A DNA stretch of 64,000 nucleotides from Roseibium album (GTDB lineage: Bacteria; Pseudomonadota; Alphaproteobacteria; Rhizobiales; Stappiaceae). The notes below the pieces were generated by a model. That model searched no databases, was not told the DNA's origin, and saw nothing but the letters and a program-made list of their open reading frames with translations. Position numbers and translations under genes: made by a program. Where the stretch lies: contig NZ_CXWE01000014.1 in assembly GCF_001404515.1 (NCBI RefSeq), forward strand, positions 1 through 64,000. The letters are read 5' to 3'. Positions 61,550 through 64,000 of this stretch are shown one piece after another. Positions within the stretch are counted from its first letter, which is position 1. Each line of letters starts with the position of its first letter.

Positions 61550-62917
61550 ATGGACCAAAAGGTCAACACAAGCTCCGGGACACTGCCAAACAAAGCGAAG
61601 TCAGGTCTCGGTTTGATCGCCTGCATTGCGTTGGTGGTGGGCAACATGATCGGCTCCGGTATCTTTCTGTTGCCAGCTACGCTTGCGCAGTTCGGAGCGA
61701 TATCGATGGGGGGCTGGGCGCTTACATCGCTCGGAGCGATTGTGCTTGCCCTCATCTTTGGACGTCTTGCACGGCTTTCCTCGAAACCCGGTGGCCCCTA
61801 CGCCTACTCGCGGGAAGGTTACGGTGATTTTGCAGGCTTCCTGATTGCCTGGGGGTACTGGATTGCCCTTTGGTCGGGCAATGCGGCCGTTGCCGTGGCC
61901 TTTACGGGATACCTCGGGTTCCTGTTTCCGGCGATTGCCCAAAACAGCCTTTATGGCCTCGGGGCCGCGCTGATTGCGATCTGGTTCCTCACCATGATCA
62001 ACATCCGCGGTATCAAGGAGGCCGGACTTGTCCAGATCATCACAACGGTACTGAAAGTTTTGCCCCTTGCCGCAATCGGACTGCTGGGCTGGTTCTGGCT
62101 TCAACCGGACAATTTCACACCTGCCAATCTTTCCGGCCAATCAAATTTGTCGGCGATTTCTGCAACCGCTGCGCTGACACTTTGGGCGTATCTTGGACTG
62201 GAATCCGCCACCGTTCCGGCTGGCAATGTCTATCGTCCCGAAGTCACGATCCCGCGTGCGACTATCTTGGGCGTCTTGTTGGCTGCCGCCATCTACATGT
62301 CGGTCACTGCGGTGGCCATCGGGGTCCTGTCAGCAGATCGCCTTGCCCGGTCAGAAGCACCTCTTGCGGATGTCGCGGTTGTCATGTGGGGCGGCCTCGG
62401 CGGCATTCTGGTCGCCGCCGGCGCTGTTGTCTCCACGTTCGGAACGTTGAATGGTTTCACACTCTTGTCCGGTCAGGTTCCCTATGGTGCCGCATTGGAC
62501 AGGGTATTCCCGGATATCTTTGCGCGGGTCACGGAGGCCGGCACACCTGCAAATGCTTTGATCATCTCGAATGTACTGGCCAGCTTGTTGGTGGTTATGA
62601 ACTTTTCACGCGGTCTGGTGGAGGCGTTCACCTTCATCATCCTCCTTGCGACCATGGCCAGCCTCGTGCCTTACGCGTTTTGCGCCTTTTCCGAGATCGT
62701 GATCCGCCTCCGCCGGGGAGAGACGCTGCGCGACCGGTCATTGATTGGCATCACAGGACTTGGAATGCTCGGGTTTATCTACTCTTTGTGGGCCATCTAT
62801 GGGTCTGGGGAAGATGTTGTTTTTTACGGTTTTCTGCTGCTGCTCGCGGGCATTCCCGTTTACGTGCTCATCCGCGTCCGGCAGGCAAATTCCACATCAA
62901 CCGAAACACTCTATTAA
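61550..62917 (+). CDS. APC-family amino acid permease (AdiC/PotE-like)
   Basis: A 455-residue permease with the LeuT-type APC fold and about twelve helices. The first helix has the amino-acid-binding motif ALVVGNMIGSGIFLLPATL, and helix 3/6 regions have KPGGPYAYSREGYG and LTLWAYLGLESATVPAGNV. The pattern resembles arginine:agmatine and putrescine:ornithine exchangers. The ATG at 61550 has GAGG 5 bases upstream; an ATG at 61520 is also in frame. It lies between the YfcC-type gene and arcA, so it probably exchanges arginine for ornithine. Confidence 0.85.
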   Translation: MDQKVNTSSGTLPNKAKSGLGLIACIALVVGNMIGSGIFLLPATLAQFGAISMGGWALTSLGAIVLALIFGRLARLSSKPGGPYAYSREGYGDFAGFLIAWGYWIALWSGNAAVAVAFTGYLGFLFPAIAQNSLYGLGAALIAIWFLTMINIRGIKEAGLVQIITTVLKVLPLAAIGLLGWFWLQPDNFTPANLSGQSNLSAISATAALTLWAYLGLESATVPAGNVYRPEVTIPRATILGVLLAAAIYMSVTAVAIGVLSADRLARSEAPLADVAVVMWGGLGGILVAAGAVVSTFGTLNGFTLLSGQVPYGAALDRVFPDIFARVTEAGTPANALIISNVLASLLVVMNFSRGLVEAFTFIILLATMASLVPYAFCAFSEIVIRLRRGETLRDRSLIGITGLGMLGFIYSLWAIYGSGEDVVFYGFLLLLAGIPVYVLIRVRQANSTSTETLY

Positions 62918-62931
62918 ACTGGGAGGCCATC

Positions 62932-64000
62932 ATGGCGACACTAGGTGTTCATTCGGAAATCGGAAAACTTCGAAAAGTTATGGTTGCGCGGCCTTCCGTC
63001 GCCCATGAACGGCTGACCCCCGGCAATTGTCATGATCTGCTCTTTGATGATGTCTTGTGGGTACATCAAGCCCGGGTAGATCACGATGACTTCCGGCTCA
63101 AGATGAAAGCTCATGACGTCGAGGTGTACGATCTTCAGGATCTTTTGGCAGAAATGCTGGATCAAGCTGTCGACGGGCGGAAATTTGTTCTCGACCGCCG
63201 GATCACGCCGAATATGCTTGGCCCTGGACTTGCGCATATTTTGCGACCCTGGCTTGATGAATTGGAAGGCGCCAAACTGGCGCGCCTGCTAATGGGCGGC
63301 ATTACCATTCACGACATTCCCGAAGAGCTGGTGACACCTCTTATGAGAGAGGCAATCAGCCCGACGGACTTCCTTTTGAATCCCATCCCCAACTCACTTT
63401 TCCAGCGCGACCCGTCCTGCTGGATTTATGGCGGGGTTACAGTCAATCCGATGTATTGGCCAGCGCGCAAACCGGAAACGCTCTACCAGCGCGCCGTCTA
63501 TAAATTCAATCCGATGTTTACGAAAGAAGACTTTGACATCTGGTGGGGTGACAGCGACGAAGACTTTGGCCATGCCAGCATGGAAGGGGGCGATGTCATG
63601 CCAATCGGCAAGGGTGTTGTCCTGATCGGTATGGGCGAGCGGACAACCCAGCAGGCGGTTCAGCAAGTAGCCCGAAAGCTGTTTGAAAAAAATGCCGCTG
63701 AAAGGGTGATCGCCTGTGCCATGCCCAAAAGCCGGGCAGCAATGCACCTAGACACAGTATTCTCCTGCCTCGACCATGACAAAATCACGGCATTCCAGGA
63801 AGTCGTTGATGAAATCACCTGCTACAGCCTGCGGCCGGGCGAAGAAGATCAGATTGTCGATGTCAGAAAAGAAGAACGGCATTTGTTTGATGTCTACAAG
63901 GAGGCGCTTGGTCTCGATGATCTGATGGTGATCGGGACCGGCGGCAACGAATTTGCCGCAGAGCGTGAGCAGTGGGACGATGGCAACAACGTTGTCGCGC
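62932..64000 (+). CDS. arcA: arginine deiminase, C-terminus beyond window
   Basis: The first 356 residues of arginine deiminase, which hydrolyses arginine to citrulline and ammonium in the cytoplasm. The sequence starts GVHSEIGKLRKVMVARPS and has the substrate motifs LFQRDPSCWIYGGV, the metal-free catalytic acid region SMEGGDVMPIGKG and AAMHLDTVFSCLD with the catalytic histidine. The nucleophilic cysteine near residue 400 lies past the window end. GGGAGG precedes the ATG. The frame is open to the last base, so the end was cut by the window. arcB and arcC would be expected downstream. Confidence 0.92.
   Translation, partial: MATLGVHSEIGKLRKVMVARPSVAHERLTPGNCHDLLFDDVLWVHQARVDHDDFRLKMKAHDVEVYDLQDLLAEMLDQAVDGRKFVLDRRITPNMLGPGLAHILRPWLDELEGAKLARLLMGGITIHDIPEELVTPLMREAISPTDFLLNPIPNSLFQRDPSCWIYGGVTVNPMYWPARKPETLYQRAVYKFNPMFTKEDFDIWWGDSDEDFGHASMEGGDVMPIGKGVVLIGMGERTTQQAVQQVARKLFEKNAAERVIACAMPKSRAAMHLDTVFSCLDHDKITAFQEVVDEITCYSLRPGEEDQIVDVRKEERHLFDVYKEALGLDDLMVIGTGGNEFAAEREQWDDGNNVVA

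Overview
The window looks like chromosomal or large-replicon DNA of a marine-type alphaproteobacterium. I infer the Stappiaceae/Rhodobacteraceae neighbourhood (Roseibium/Labrenzia-like) from the protein families, the long runs of start/stop-overlapping catabolic genes and the many N-methyl-amine oxidoreductases. No rRNA or tRNA marker is present, so the placement is an inference. No CRISPR array and no intact transposon were seen.

Region by region. 0-7 kb: a leftward amide/urea operon, urtABCDE followed by fmdA and an FmdB-type zinc ribbon gene. 7.3-11.7 kb: a divergent two-component system whose sensor fuses an NCS1-type permease, a cysteine-rich module, a histidine kinase and a receiver. 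11.7-13.1 kb: a sugar-permease remnant joined to a frameshifted IS1182-like transposase. 13.2-18.4 kb: stand-alone genes (GNAT, hydrolase plus RidA with a LysR regulator, and a TetR/hydrolase pair with three operator copies over one promoter). 18.9-30.5 kb: two divergent operons around an RpiR regulator, combining a FAD-GcvT demethylase, a Rieske oxygenase, two enolase-superfamily enzymes, dehydrogenases and an aminotransferase. I read this as catabolism of a betaine or N-methylated amino acid. 30.7-32.1 kb: plasmid-type DUF736 and DUF2274-like genes cut by IS3 and IS21 remnants.

32.2-39.6 kb: a six-gene leftward operon of PLP enzymes, two dehydrogenases and a D-glutamate-cyclase-like protein. 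A divergent MetR-like LysR gene follows. 40.6-47.0 kb: a leftward operon of a non-pyrrolysine MttB-family methyltransferase and two tandem FAD-GcvT proteins. The same TGAA-N5-TTCA element lies upstream of both operons. 47.2-48.9 kb: a TRAP permease remnant and a broken IS630 transposase. 49.0-58.6 kb: a HutC-type regulon with three near-identical palindromes (GTATAT-centred), a polyamine-type ABC importer, an alcohol dehydrogenase, a SDR, a histidinol dehydrogenase homologue with changed metal-site residues and a HisC-like aminotransferase. 59.2-59.7 kb: a dead IS5-type transposase. 60.1-64 kb: an arginine deiminase locus (YfcC-type carrier, APC permease, arcA) running off the window.

Taken together this is an accessory scavenging region for nitrogen-rich small molecules (amides/urea, betaines or methylamines, a histidinol-like amino alcohol, arginine). 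Each module has its own local regulator, and decayed insertion sequences mark several module borders. The two least explained systems are the MttB/FAD-GcvT/PLP-enzyme pair of operons (32-47 kb) and the HutC-regulated HisD/HisC-paralogue operon (49-58.6 kb).
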